A DNA stretch of 64,000 bases, from NCBI GenBank assembly GCA_963682175.1, contig OY821774.1, positions 46,824,201-46,888,200 of the forward strand, in the 5' to 3' direction. Both the position numbers and the translations under genes were made by a program. A model generated the notes under the pieces. The model saw nothing but the letters and a program-made list of their open reading frames with translations. It searched no databases and was not told the origin of the DNA. Shown here piece after piece: positions 24,942-38,100 of this stretch. This DNA comes from Triglochin maritima (Eukaryota; Streptophyta; Magnoliopsida; Alismatales; Juncaginaceae). The stretch's first letter is position 1. The number at the start of each line of letters is the position of its first letter.

Positions 24942-26975
24942 ATGTCCACTTCACATGATTGTCACGGTCCTGTTGACCCTTCAGTGTTAGTACTACAGAA
25001 AGATCATAGATCATCTTCGATTCTGGAAAATGTAAGTGTTATGATTTTTAAATTATAATTTTTATGTATCGGTATTAGTTTTTATTTGACGTAAAATAAT
25101 TTAATTTAATTTCCAGGAGCCTTTGACGGATATTAAATGCGTCGAGCACGCCACTCAGTTCAACACGTGGAATGTGCAAGATGAAAGGATGTGGGATTTG
25201 TTAGAGATTGCGGGATTTGGCACTGTGTCTCGATTGCAACGACTGCAACTGGATTGGAATCTGATTCGTGCTGTTGTGGAGAGGTGGAGGCCTGAGACAC
25301 ACACCTTCCATTTTAGACACGGGGAGATGACCATCACGCTACAAGACGTAGCTATGCTTAGTGGTCTTCGTGTTGACGGTTTGGCAGTGTGTGCAACATT
25401 AGATCACGATTGGACTCTGGTTTGCATGAATCTGTTGGGTGTTGAAGAAGAAGAAGCGAGAACTGCAGTGAAAGGTGGATACGTGTCATTGCAGTGGTTG
25501 CAGCAAAATTTTCAGGTTGTTGAGCAAGATGCAGCAGATGAGCAGGTTATGCAGCACACGAGAGCGTACATTTTGTTTCAGTTGGGATCCGGGATAGTGG
25601 GCGATAAGAGTGGAAACAAAGTCCACCTGAGATATTTATTGTTGCTGGAAAACATATTTGAATGTGGAAACTACAGTTGGGGAGCTGCATCCTTAGCTGT
25701 TTTGTATCAATATTTGGATCAGGCATGTCTGAAAAAAGGGAAACAATTAGCTGGTTTCCTTACATTGTTACAGATATGGTGTTGGGAACATCTTCACGTC
25801 GGACGACCATCTACAATTCCCGGTGTGCAACTTCCATTGTGTCCTTTAGGTTCACGTTGGCGGACTCCTAGGTCGTGGGCGAACAATGTGAAGACGGCTC
25901 AGATTGAATTTTACAGAAATGAGTTTGACGTTCAAGATGAAAGTCAAGTTTGTTGGAACCCATACGAAGAAGTAGATCTGATGGCGTTACCTGTTGATTG
26001 CCGCCAAGGACATGAGGTTTGGATGAGCAGAACATGGATGGTTTGTTTCGGAGTTGCCGCAATGCACGTGCCAGACAGGGTGATGCGTCAGTTTGGATTG
26101 CGGCAACATATTCCAGAATTAATGGAGATGTGCAAGATGAAGAAGGCTCAGGGGAAACCAAGAGTAAACTGGTTGCAAGAGCAACAATTATACATTCAAG
26201 CCTGGTCACGTCGACGAGATTTTGTGCAGTTCGAGGCACCATCACTCTCAGAAGATTTTGCTGCTTGTAGACGAATTTACATGGAGTGGTACTGGCAGAT
26301 TACGATTCGATGGTTGACCCGAAGAGTTGACGATGCTGAATTACCGAATTATAGGCCTCCAGCTGCTAGAGATCGATACTTGGTAAGAAATGATCAGAAA
26401 ATTATATTTTTGATTAAGGTTTTAATTTGCATTTTGTAATCGTAAATGTGTTTTTATGGCAGCTTCATGGGTTACACAGTTTACATGAAGATATTCATCA
26501 TCTTGAAGGGATGCATGCTTCACATAGGCCCACTCAGTCATTAACGGCGAAATTAAAGAAAAAGATCAAGGAAATGATGACGTGCTTTAAGAGTGTAGAT
26601 CCGTCATTGAAACTGTCAGAAGATGAAGATGTTTGCCATCAACCACATGGTCCACATCGTACAGTTTCTGAAGAAAATCTCCCAGAAATTGGTGTGTCGC
26701 TTGACGAGGAGGACAATTTCATTTTCACCGGAGTGTCTGCCAACGATGGAGGGATTCTGACTCAAGAATCACGCGGTACTACGTTCTTTCAAGGCGAGGG
26801 TTCTTCATTTCACGTAGGCGAGGGTTCAGGATTTCAAGGTGTTGAAGTCGAAAGAGGTGGGGTTGTTGAAGACGATGCTGGTGTGATAACTCAAGTGTAC
26901 CGTCGTCGCCCTTCGAAGGCCCCTCGACGAGGTGGACGAAATAAAATTCCTACTAAAGTTTTTTCTCCACCTTAG
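24942..26975 (+). CDS. Plant mobile domain protein (MAIN-like), transposon-borne
   Basis: Three exons: 24942-25031, 25117-26382 and 26463-26975, with canonical GT-AG introns and a continuous frame of 622 residues. The N terminus reads GPVDPSVLVLQ, then a plant mobile domain (PF10536) spans about residues 45-390 with LLEIAGFGTV, FHFRHGEMTITLQDVAMLSGL and LTLLQIWCWEHL-type motifs shared with Arabidopsis MAIN/MAIL. The C-terminal ~170 residues are acidic then basic and end after a GGRNKIP segment, probably disordered. PMD proteins occur both as host genes involved in silencing and genome stability and as passengers of transposons; its place inside the MULE termini makes this the transposon form. 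The biochemical role is unknown. No disabling change was seen. Confidence 0.88.
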
Positions 26976-27205
26976 TTGTCATTACATTTTCGTTAAACTA
27001 CATTTTGGTTAATAACAATTTCATTTGTTAAAAAATATTTCATGTATTATGAACAAGTTTATTTGACGGTTGAGTTGTTTGAAATTATTTATTTCTTCGT
27101 TTTGATTTCCCCCCTTAGGTGTACAAGACTTGGATTTAAAATCCAAGAGAATGGGCAGACAGAAAACAGATTTTTCGGTCGCCCACTTCGTCTTACCATA
27201 GAAGG

Positions 27206-27274
27206 TGCTTGTTCTTTAATCCATTTGAAACCATTACGAAACGTCTTCTTGTTCTTTAATCCATTTGAAACCAT
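27206..27274. repeat. Short direct duplication at transposase deletion joint
   Basis: CTTGTTCTTTAATCCATTTG followed by AAACCA occurs twice, about 39 bases apart, where the transposase frame ends. It looks like filler DNA made during repair of a deletion. Confidence 0.75.
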
Positions 27275-29153
27275 GAGGGTAATTAATCTCGATATCCTTC
27301 ATATGCTCTTCAAATGTTTTTCTATCAGGAGCGACACCGGCATGCCAAAATTTATTTTGCAATTCGACATTCCTGCACCGAGCATTTCTTGACATATTTG
27401 CACTCATATGTCTCAGACAGAACCTGTGAACATGACCTCGCTCAGGGGGGAAAAAATTCTTCACAATATTTGTAAGACCCGGAAACCGATCACTAATAAT
27501 ACACAATCTATCTCGTGTGCATACTCTACTGGCCAAAATACTTAAGAACCACTGCCATGAGCTGCCCGATTCTTTTTCAACAACAGCAAACGCCAAAGGA
27601 AACAAACCAGAGTTGGCGTCTGTACCCATAGCAATTAAAAGAGTCCCCTCAAACTTCCCAAACAAATGAGTCCCATCAATGCTCAACACAGGTCTACAGT
27701 ACTGAAAACCTTCAATGGAGGCTGCGAATGACCAAAAAACTCTTTGAAACTGTTCAATGTTGTGACTTATCCTCTGTGTCTGAATCTCGACCACGGTGCC
27801 AGGATTGGTGGTGCAAATATTAGACATAAAACGTCTTAAGTTACGATAAGAAGCCTCATCAACTCCGTATACTTTTTCCAGTGCTTTCTTGCGGGCGTAC
27901 CAAGCTTTGTCATACTTGATATCTATGAAGTAATGAGTCTTCACTAAAGCTTGAATTTCTGCAGGAGTAATGGTTATGTTTGTTCGAATGGTGACAAGAA
28001 TCATGTTAGAAATTAAACCGGCGTCACATTGCACGTGGTCATGCAAAAGTCCCTCGTTACTACAGGTGTGTTCAGACTTGTACTTCTTAACTTGAAAACA
28101 TTCTTTGCTCTGACTGTAAGAGGCATGTATCTTCCATTCACACTCTTTTTTCAAACAACCAGCTGAAAATCTTTTTGGCCCAGACGTTAACACTTTGAAT
28201 TGGACACTTTTTCGCAAATGCCATTCCTTCAACTGATGCAGCAAATCTTTTTTTGTTGAAAAAATCCTATGCAACCAATAACTTCGTCCATCTTCCAAGT
28301 TATCGTATTCAGTGTACGCAGCAATACGGCCATCGACATTTCCAATCACTGAATCTTCAATCCAGTTCTCGTCAGGCTCTATGTCTGGCAAATGCCTCAA
28401 ATCTGGTAGTACGGGTAATGGTGGCAATTCATTACTAACGATGGCTTCATGTACGTAGCTATCAGGTTCTCGATTCACAGCGTCTGCCATATGATGAAAC
28501 ATGTTCTGCAGCTCCGGAAGTGGGGTTGAATCTACATCAACAATGTCTATCTCATCACCATCCATCTGACCATCTGCCTCATCATCATCTGTCTCATCAC
28601 TATCTGCATCTTCAACCTGTCTTCCTTGAGAATGTGATTGAACTACGTCTGCTTCATAATTACCAATATTCATTGGTGTGTGCTCATACGATCCAAAATA
28701 TGACTGAGGAACTGCCGAAGAAGGACCTGCTTCATATTGGCTATATGTTTGTGTCATTTGTTGATAATCCTCATTCAACTGACTGTGTTGGACGGTAGTA
28801 TAGGGCTTGGGTTGTTTCTCAACAAACAATACAACCGTATTCATGTAGTTAAATAGAGATAGCATTGTAGCCGTGCTCTGATCATCAAAAACTTGAGCAT
28901 ATGTATACTTTTCATACGGTGGCCATTTGCATGTTAACTTTAGATCAAACTCTCCTTCTTGGAAACCACAAACTTGACAAACTGATTCACAGAGATCATC
29001 ATATCGCATTTGTGTGTTAACATTAAGCATTCGTCTGTTACCACCTTCATATTCTGGTACCTCATCTACGAATGTAAGAATTCCATCGAAAAAAACCATA
29101 ACCAATCCGGTACCGGAGCTCATTACTTCGAGTGTAGAAAATCTACATTTCAT
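27234..29153 (-). CDS. MULE transposase (MURA-like), C-terminally truncated
   Basis: An uninterrupted frame of 639 residues from ATG 29153; a second ATG at 29123 is equally plausible. Visible parts: an N-terminal PB1-like block (residues ~11-115), an acidic linker, a MuDR DNA-binding domain (~295-365, with cysteine and histidine residues ending in EHTC) and the MULE catalytic domain (~487-585) with SIDGTHLFGKFEG and IISDRFPG aspartates. It acts on the element's own termini in the nucleus. The family normally continues for another 150-250 residues with the third acidic residue region and a SWIM zinc finger; here the frame stops at 27234. A GRPK motif typical of the true C terminus appears just downstream (minus strand, about 27180-27165), so an internal deletion is likely. 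Confidence 0.85.
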   Translation of the reverse strand: MKCRFSTLEVMSSGTGLVMVFFDGILTFVDEVPEYEGGNRRMLNVNTQMRYDDLCESVCQVCGFQEGEFDLKLTCKWPPYEKYTYAQVFDDQSTATMLSLFNYMNTVVLFVEKQPKPYTTVQHSQLNEDYQQMTQTYSQYEAGPSSAVPQSYFGSYEHTPMNIGNYEADVVQSHSQGRQVEDADSDETDDDEADGQMDGDEIDIVDVDSTPLPELQNMFHHMADAVNREPDSYVHEAIVSNELPPLPVLPDLRHLPDIEPDENWIEDSVIGNVDGRIAAYTEYDNLEDGRSYWLHRIFSTKKDLLHQLKEWHLRKSVQFKVLTSGPKRFSAGCLKKECEWKIHASYSQSKECFQVKKYKSEHTCSNEGLLHDHVQCDAGLISNMILVTIRTNITITPAEIQALVKTHYFIDIKYDKAWYARKKALEKVYGVDEASYRNLRRFMSNICTTNPGTVVEIQTQRISHNIEQFQRVFWSFAASIEGFQYCRPVLSIDGTHLFGKFEGTLLIAMGTDANSGLFPLAFAVVEKESGSSWQWFLSILASRVCTRDRLCIISDRFPGLTNIVKNFFPPERGHVHRFCLRHMSANMSRNARCRNVELQNKFWHAGVAPDRKTFEEHMKDIEINYPHGFKWIKEQEDVS

Positions 29154-29343
29154 ACATACATAAACATAAAAACAAATACATTAACTATACATGCATTGTA
29201 TTTCATGTCAAAATAAAAAAAACCCAAATAAAAAATAAGAACCTAACCTCAACACTGTTGGTCGTCGGAGAGAGAGACTTAATGGGGAGTGGGGGAAATT
29301 TTGGAAGTGAAAGAATGAAGATGGTGGCTGTCCAGGCCACTTA

Positions 29344-29673
29344 AACCCTAGATAAAAACGGCATCTCGGATGCCGTTTTTATATAGCATAAAAACGGCAC
29401 TATAGGTGCCGTTTTTTAAGTAAGTAAAATAACGGGCCGTTTTCTCTAGGATAAAAACGGCACTGCGAGTACCGTTTTTACCTGGGGTGAAAAACGGCAC
29501 TAGTAGTGCCGTTTTTCACTTGGTTAAAAATCGGCATTGGTGATACCGTTTTTACTTAATAAAAACGGGATTTCAGGTGCCGTTTTTCAATGTGCATATT
29601 TTGCCAAATAAGATTCTGAAGTGCATATTTTTACAATTTCTTTATTTTTTTTGATTATTTTGAAAATTTTTCC
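29344..29673 (-). repeat. Right terminal inverted repeat of the MULE
   Basis: Reverse complement of 24128-24432 with a few small differences. One palindrome unit is damaged (ATAACGGGCCGTTTT region near 29430). Confidence 0.9.
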
Positions 29674-32143
29674 TTTGAAATATTGACTTAGGAAGAAGAA
29701 AAAAGTCTAGTAGTAAATTTTCGAATAAAAATTCTAAAGAATGAAGGCTAAATTCATACTTCAAATATATTTGGAAAAACATAGCAAAATTTATACGGAT
29801 ACTTGTACCTATATCCGCTAAAAAATGCATATTCGTATTTGCATCCATTAAATTTTGAAATTCGATATCTGATAACTGAATTTGTATTCGAAAGCTTAAA
29901 AGTCAATACTGTATCAGCCCAAACATAGAAAAATGATATATGATTCCTTAAACAAATGGGTATGGATATGGACTATCCACCAGGAATTAGTATAGGTTTG
30001 TTGTTTGCAACTAAATTAAATTGTACCTAGAGAATAAGGAACACCAATTTCTAATATTGATGAGAAAAAATGGTTATCTTACAAGTCGTTCAATTTGAGG
30101 AGGTCACCAAAATTTGAGGGTATTGGCCCTTGGAAAGAATTCCCTTGGAGTCTCCTACGCAGAAATTAAGATATGTAATGTTTTAGAGAGAGAAAAATAC
30201 CATTAAAAATCTGCTAGAAAATTAACTATCTTTGGTATCATCTTACAAGCTTTCAAGCCTCGTTAAGTTCCCTAAGAAATCAGGTACATTTCCTCCAAAA
30301 TTATTATCAGATGCCCACCTAAAGAATCGACACACGAAGGGTTAGCCACCTTTAATATAGTATTTTGAAATTCAAACCCATAATTTTCATTAGACGATAA
30401 ATTGGCAAAATTACATGATTTTCAATTTCTGAAGATTCACCAATGTCTCAGGAATCTCACCACTCAGTCCATTGCTGTCCACATACCTGCCAAAGGGTCA
30501 AAATAAGATGTTTGGGTTTGTCGAAAATAAGTATCGCTAAAATAGTTGTGCTACAATTCTACAAAATAGCTAACTCACTTGAACCACATGTAAAACTTAC
30601 ATTTGCTCAAGACTTGACAAGTTCCCGAGCTCCGGTGGGAGTGAACCGCTGAAATTGTTCCTTGATCCGAGCCCTCTGAAAGTTTAGCAAGCTTCAATAA
30701 TTTGCGGTGAAAGAGCATTTTGAATGTCAATACACAAATTAAATTATGTCCCTTGGATAGACTACTTACAAGGAAACAAGTTTCTTAAGGTTACCAAGTT
30801 ACTTTGGGAGAGGCCCTGACAATGAATTAAGTCCCACACTCCTGCGATGATAGAGTTATGGCCACAAGCAAAGGAAAAGAACTGAAACTGTAGAAAGTAA
30901 TACAGTGTTATTCCGAAAATCTCATTGCCAAGGTTTACGACTTACAAGAATTTCATATCCGTAAAAACTTCCAATAAATGATGGTAAAGGACCAATAAGA
31001 AAGTTCCTTGCGATTTGCATGCACTTGAATAAATTCTTAATATAAAGAACATGAACCACATAGGTAAACAAAAACATATCTACAGTCATGTTACTTCAGA
31101 GAACCAAGGCACTTGGTCTATAACGTCTTCGATTTTTTTTCTTTTACGCCTTTCTTATTAAAGGTACTTCACAATGATCTCATTTCGAATATCTTTAGTT
31201 GTGCTACCCAGGGATTGCAATTAGACTAATTGGACAGCAATATTTCGATTTGGTAGTCAACTAGGTGAATTAGTTGGCCAACTAGTGACAAGTCTCTCCT
31301 TTCCTCTGTTAAATTATAGACTTATAGATAAATGATAAAAACATGCAAAAATAGATTACCTCAATTTGTTATAATAATAAAAGAGTGATTTCAGGAAAAT
31401 TGATAAGCATGTATAGTATGAAATACATCATAACAAGATCATACAAATATGATATTAAACAAATGCAATTTTTATATATTTCATATAAATCCTTAAAATC
31501 CTATAAATTTAATGATGATTTCAGCTTGTAATGTTAAGAATAGTATCATTTAGAACAATTTGAATTATTTTTGGCGCATGTAAGATCATGGGTACCTCAA
31601 CACCAATTGTTTTGAGATGGAAATCCACACTTATGAAGATAAATAATGTAAGGACCATCATTTGTTATTCTAGCATCATCAACAAGGCGATAACTCATAT
31701 AACAAAGGATTGGGGCAATAATACGCACAAAATTTTGAAACACGTCACTTACAAATTGTCCAAGAATTTGAGATGTTTGAGCTCATCTGGGATTCTTCCG
31801 ACTATTTAAGTTAGTTGCCTTCCTACAAAAGAATATAATATCGCGTGAGCATACATATCATACAATATAAAATATAAAATATTGATAATTTGTTTGTATT
31901 TGTGGACATGGAGAGAAGAGGACTACAGGTCACAGAATGTCTTACAGTCTGATTATGTGGCATGTGTTGTTCTCGCATTGCACAAAATAGCAGGATTAAA
32001 GTTCACATCATCATCCCTTATCTTGTCGTCAGCAATGATAGCATACCCAGTGCAAGGATCACCAGTACCAGTATCATTCCAAGGTAATTTCGACATTGAG
32101 GATGAGATTTTCCACTTAGCAAATATTGCATTTAATGCTCTCA

Positions 32144-33829
32144 CTGCTCATTCAGACAATGTTTTTATCAGCAAAGACTTCCATGATACGCATCACAAAA
32201 TGAAAAAAATAATGCAATACTAAATAACACATGGGATCTGAAATTGAAAATCCAAAGGTAGTTTCAAATGGTCACAAGTGCGTAACAAATGTAGTAATGG
32301 TTCTTGAAGATATTCAAGATACTTTGGTCAGGAAATTATGCTATATAGAGCTGACGATCCGCTAGGTTGTAGGATCAATATAAAATATGAAACTCTAAGA
32401 TATAATCAATCAGAAACCAGGTTATATCAGGAACATATAACCGAATCAGAAGAAAGCTTATCAGTGTACTTGAAAACTGTGTCAGTAATTTATATTTGCC
32501 ATTGCTGTCATTAGGTATTTGTTGGTCTTATCATGCACGAAAGTATTACACCCAAAAATTAAGATTGAATTATATAAAGTGGCAGAACAGAGGTTGCCGA
32601 TGGACCTATCAGATGAATCACTGTAAAAATGTATGGACATGATACTTTGAATGGGTGGATAAGCATTGATGTGCTTCAAAAGCAAGGGGGTGAGGAAAAT
32701 TATGCATTTTTTTTAATTTTCTGCCAATTCCCTCAAATTTGAAATGCAGAAGTCTCCATTAATTGTTAAAAACATTCAATTCAAGTTAATGGTCAAAACA
32801 CCACTATCAAAATTTTGGGATGAGTCCTCCGGTGTCTCGATTGTACAATCTAACTAATAAAAGGTGTGAGTGTGTGACTGCTTTGCAAGAAATACAGAAA
32901 AATTCAGATTTTGACTTCCCTTGGTTTTACACTAGCTGTGGGAAAACTCTTTCCAAATACAAATTTCTTAAATCATGTTCCATCGTTTATTTATATTTTA
33001 AGTTTATCACTCAAAAACCGCTCCGGGAAGTCTATGCTCCTCATTTGTGCAGAGTTTTCCTACGAACCAATCATTCAGAACTCGCCCTAAAAGTTTAGTG
33101 CCTCACTTGCTTACAAATTAAATAGAAATTTTAGGTTGTGATAATAATCTTTTATAACCTCACATGGCTATATCATGATACCCAAATGAACAGAGAACAA
33201 AGAATGCTGTGTAAAAAGAACCAGATCTCAGATTACTAAACCGGAATCGGAGAAAATGATGGGATGGGTTTTAAATTTACAATTGAAACCTCTATAGGCC
33301 TAAACTGAATATCACAACTTATAACCTACACCTTTTTACATTCTGTAAAGGAAAATCAGAACAAAAGAAGTAAGAGAAAATTAGGGTTTGCAAACTACAG
33401 TAATCTAAAATTGTAATTTATTTAGAAACAATTAAAGCAAAGACATAAGTAATCCAGGCATACCCAGAAAGCCCCAACATTGGATTCTGTTGGCTACTTG
33501 CAATTGTTTTAACTAGCTCAAAAGGCATGTGGGTTGGAAATTTGGAACCCTACTCTGGAATACAATTCCAGAACTCCACCTTGAGTGTTTGGTGGGTTTA
33601 TTCTTGGGAGTTGGAGGTTTCAAACTTTGGCGAGAGAGTGAAGAACACAGTTTGGGAAGCTCGGGTTAGTGTTCTATTTTCGCATTTGATTTTTTATTTT
33701 GTTTTATTTATAATTCATAACTACTGCAAGCTACTTGTTGTTGGTTAAATATTTTGTTTCGACAAATGGTAGTACCAATCGGTAGTACCAATCTTAAAGC
33801 AAACTAGTCTGCATGAGCTCATTTGTTAG
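32144..33829. other. Upstream region of kinase copy 1
   Basis: No signal-peptide exon like that at 47169-47052 could be found here, and no other gene. Duplicated GGTAGTACCAATC occurs at 33768-33794. It is AT-rich otherwise. Confidence 0.5.
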
Positions 33830-34175
33830 CCTTTTTCTGGCCTCCTCCTTGACAAACGTCAAGCACTCGTTCTCGGGCCGTCCTCTCGTTGGGTCGGGCG
33901 TCTCTTACGGACGTCTCACAAAAAAAAATTAATTAAAATAAACAAGAGAAATTATCAGATTTGAGTAATCTGAGGCGTCCGTTGGTTTTTTTCCTGACCT
34001 CCGAGACATTACATTTGGTGAATAGAAGAGTAATATGAAGAGAAAGTGGTGTTAGAAGAGTGAAATGTAAAGTTATATAAGTAGAAAGGATAGAAGGGCA
34101 AAATGGTAACCTGCACGGACGATTTAAGTAGTTTTACGACGATGAATAACAATTCAATTTTTTAATTAGTGGAGG
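33830..34175 (+). repeat. Dispersed non-coding repeat, copy 2
   Basis: GC-rich start (GGGCCGTCC, GGGCGTCT, GGACGTCT) then AT-rich, then TCCTGACCTCCGA, a purine tract and GCACGGACGATTT. It resembles the reverse strand of 17590-17960. No coding content or target duplication was resolved. Confidence 0.5.
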
Positions 34176-35191
34176 GAAAATGTACCCTCGGAAGAATCCA
34201 AAGACTACGACTTCAAAAGTGGTTGGCTCATTTCCACCGATTCAAAGACAAACATAAAATTCAGACTTAATATGATTAACCATTTCTGTTTGTTTTAATA
34301 ATCATACGCACGTCGGGATAAACATGTGCGGATTATGAGGTACGAAAAGTGTTTTTTTTCATTGACTAATCGACTTTTAAGATATATTTGTGTACAGCTC
34401 GATACGAAAATTGTTCTTATAACATGATACTAAAGCACGTTTCCTCTTTGGTTTTACAATGTGGAATGCGTACAAATACGATGTATTCTAACATGCAGAT
34501 AATGCGATGGTCGTAACTCGTAAATGTGAAGGTCTGCTTGTATACTTACAAATACGATGTATTCTTACATGCGTCTGCTTGTAGGTCACAAGGTTCACAA
34601 CTTTGGGATGTAAAATATCACGCGTGGTATGTCTTATTACATTTGCATAACTCTGACTTCAAGGATGCTTCATATACATTACTGGAACAAATGCCCACAA
34701 TTTGCGATTTATTAAATCTCACTCCTCAAATTATATTTATATATGAACATGTTTAGTTTAATTACTATAAGTAAAAAGAAATAAAGAATCCATAAGCAAA
34801 TTTTGACCCATTAGTTTAAACCATAAAAAATACAAAGAAATGAATATAAGTAGAGCACGAGAGAACCAACTCCTCTCCATGACCGAGCACATGCCATCAT
34901 AACTTGGTTAATGATAATACGATATAAATGAAATTAAATACCACCAGCACTTAACAGAGACAATCGTTTATTGTTCATCACACGAAGTATAAAAAACAGA
35001 TCCCCAATACAGCTTGTTTTTCCCCCTCAAACCATCACTGTCACAAGTTCTTTCGTTGTTTAGCAAATTAACACCATGATGCAGCAAAAATCACATTTAC
35101 AATGTATTTCAGAGACATACATATCATATGGTCTTATCTACTTAATTTTAGATTGAGATTGTAGTCTGAACTTGATAATTAACACGCGCTA
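34176..35191. other. Intergenic, including duplicated 3' flank of kinase copy 2
   Basis: ACAAATACGATGTATTCT occurs twice (near 34463 and 34549). From about 34925 to 35191 the sequence matches 59785-60041 next to kinase copy 3, so the duplication unit included 3' flank. Confidence 0.6.
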
Positions 35192-38100
35192 TCACCTCCC
35201 TTCAGCTTCATGTTTCATCATCAGATTACTGCTGGTAGTAATGGCAAAAGAGCTGGTTCCCATGGTTTCATTGAATTCATCAAAATGCCAATCCGATAAG
35301 TAGGAAGGTCTAGAAGTGATATCTTCGATCTCGGCATCTCCCACGAGCATTGCTACCACGCGAGACATTGTTGGTCGGAGCAAGGGATTTACTTGGGTGC
35401 ATAAGAAAGCCACACCGATCACTCGAAAAACTTCGTCTTTGTTGAATGATGCTAGTGTTGGATCTAGCATTTCAAGATCACGCTTCTCTTCGTGGAGTTT
35501 CCAGGCCTTGTAACAAGAAAAACAACATTTGAATCTATCTTCGATAATTACTTGGATACGAAGACTAAATTTCGACCATATTGGGAAACAACCATCCCTA
35601 AATATTTCGTAGGTATTCAAGAAAAACATAGCTATCGGTTGAAAAAAGAAGAGAAGATGATACCCATTCAAGAAGATATATCTTGTCATCCTCAAACTTA
35701 TGACAAGTGTTTGGCCTCCCACACAAAATCTCAAAAGCAACAACTCCAAAACTAAAAACATCTGCCTTTTCTGTCAGATGTCCTCTCATTGCATACTCCG
35801 GTGCGAGATAACCACTACAAGTACATGATCATATGAAAGAAATTATGTAGCGGTTATAAAAAAACCAATCCCCATATGAAATGCCAGCGAGATGTTCAAT
35901 TAAATTATGCTTACATTGTACCAGCAACTTTGGTGCTTATGTGAGTCATCTTGTCATCGTATAATTTAGCCAGACCGAAGTCTGAAATTTTAGGACTGAG
36001 ATCCGCATCAAGGAGGATGTTGCCAGCCTTGATATCTCTATGAATGATTCGGGGACGTGATTCTTCGTGAAGATATGTAAGGCCACGGGTAGTGCCTAAA
36101 CAAATCCTGAAACGAGTATTCCAATCAAGATGCAAATAGCTGTTTCCTGCAAAACACATGGAATCGATTGTTAATAAGTTTGTCAATATCAAAAAGGGGA
36201 AAAAACAACAAAATTTGTTTTGCATAGTTTGGAATAGAACACACCAAAGAGTGCTTGATCAAGGCTCTTGTTTTCCAAGTACTCGTAAACAAGGAGTCTA
36301 TTGCCCCCTTCATAGCAACAACCTAACAAGATCACTAGATTTCGATGTTTTACTGCAGATATGGCTGCCACCTCTGCCACAAACTGCTTCTTTCCTTGGA
36401 GGGATGCTACTGACAGTTGCTTCACTGCTACAATTTTTCGATCTGGAAGTGTACCCTGCAACACACATCATTACGTAAACAAATAAAAATACCACTTATT
36501 TCAATTTCTTCCGCAAATGGTGAATTTGTGAAATTAATATGGGCAATCAGTACTTGCCTTGTACACTGGACCGAATCCTCCCTCACCGAGTTTGTTGGCT
36601 ACACTGAAGTCATTTGTGAAAGTCCTCAGTTCCATATAACTAAAACTATTCGGTATGACATCCAGTTCACCCAATTCTGCATTGATTTAGGCAGTGTCAA
36701 ATATTCCAAAATAATTTGATTATATTATTGACATCAAATTTCATAGGGTTACCTTCGTCTCCTTCGTCGTCAGTCAAATGCCTTTTCTTCTTTCTCCAAA
36801 AGAAAATAACAAGGACTGACATCACAATCAGAGCTGCAATGACTATTACAATGCCAGCAATCCAGCCTCTATTTTTTCCTTTTGTACCAAGACGTGGTGG
36901 TTGATTGCTAACAGTAGGCTTGAAATCTGCATTACAACTTTGACTTGGTTAATATAGAAGACATCTGAGGCTTAAAGTTAAAGAAGTCTTAGAACAAATA
37001 TTACTTGGGGTAATACTAATAGCTGAAATCAATGAGCCATAAGTTCCATCAACAGGAATACAACAAGTTCCTTTTCCAGCCCAGAAGAAATGGATTTCGA
37101 GGAAGTTGTCGGTTACATAAGCTGTGTAAACCTTCTTGATGGCTCTAAAGGACCTCCCTTCAGCTTCTTTCTTAATATCAAAGTCTTTATCCACAAGGAT
37201 TCCCTAATAATTTGAGGAAACAAATTGTCAAAACACGACAAATTACAGAAAGTAATGTGTACATGTTTTTGATAGTAAGGACAGAAGATTTGAAATTTGG
37301 ATCATTATGGTTCATCAATGATTCCAGATAATAATTGGTATTTTCTCTATAAAAGTTAACCTGAATAAAAATATCAAAAATCCGTCTTCCGAAACTCTGC
37401 CAAACATTATTATCCGCGTACAATGTTTCAGCGAATAATAGCGTTATGCTATAGTTCCCATTCTCAAGACCGATACCATAGTATCTTAGTGATGATGGTG
37501 ACAATCTTGCCGACTGAAATAACACTGGATCTGAAGTGTTTATGATGGCATGGGAAGTATTTGTTAGGTAGCTGGGAGCAGGATTCTCTTGAAATGTTCC
37601 AACACTACTCACAGCCCAACGCTGAGTGTTTGTCATGAAATATGGTGCAGTGAATAGATCTTCGTTGTCTTGTTCATAACTAGTTCCGTCACTTGTCACG
37701 GTTTCGCTCCCACCACAGTTTATTGCAAATGAATAGTCTGCGAAAATTGGCTAAGGAATTACACATAAGTAAAGAAACTTATAGAAATGTAGTAATCTCT
37801 TCATGCATTAGCTATAAGATAAAATTAAAAATATACAATTTGGTGATCCTCGACTGCATGGAATATCTCTCTGTAGGCACCTCAACCCAAGTCGAAGGCC
37901 GCTGAAATGCAAAATGAGCCTAAGGTTTTGAAATTGAGAATTTAAAATACAAATCAAGAATTCATCAAGGAATGATACCTATTAGCATCTTCAAATTTGA
38001 AGTTGTTAGCCACCAAATTCCTGTAAGACAAGATATCAAAACTAAGCTCCTCAAAATGGAGCAATAACAAAACATGTAATCTCCTCTGAATGTATATATC

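Larger units (their letters stand above)
24128..29673. mobile_element. Mutator-like element (MULE), 5546 bp, with PMD gene and transposase
   Basis: Terminal inverted repeats of about 300 bp start GGAAAAATTTTC at 24128 and end GAAAATTTTTCC at 29673. The 9-bp flanks TTTGAAATA at 24119-24127 and 29674-29682 are identical; 9 bp is the Mutator target-duplication length. Two genes point toward each other: a PMD-family gene (24942-26975, +) and a MURA-type transposase (29153-27234, -). The perfect duplication and highly similar termini point to a relatively young insertion. The transposase lacks its usual C-terminal part, so this copy may no longer move itself. Confidence 0.93.
23925..29960. repeat. 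Older repeat interrupted by the Mutator element
   Basis: The flanks 23925-24127 and 29683-29960 are both rich in GGATATGGATATGG, TATCCGC and related motifs, and read as the two halves of one AT-rich repeat inside the intron of kinase copy 1. The Mutator element lies in its middle. The outer ends were not resolved. Confidence 0.45.
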
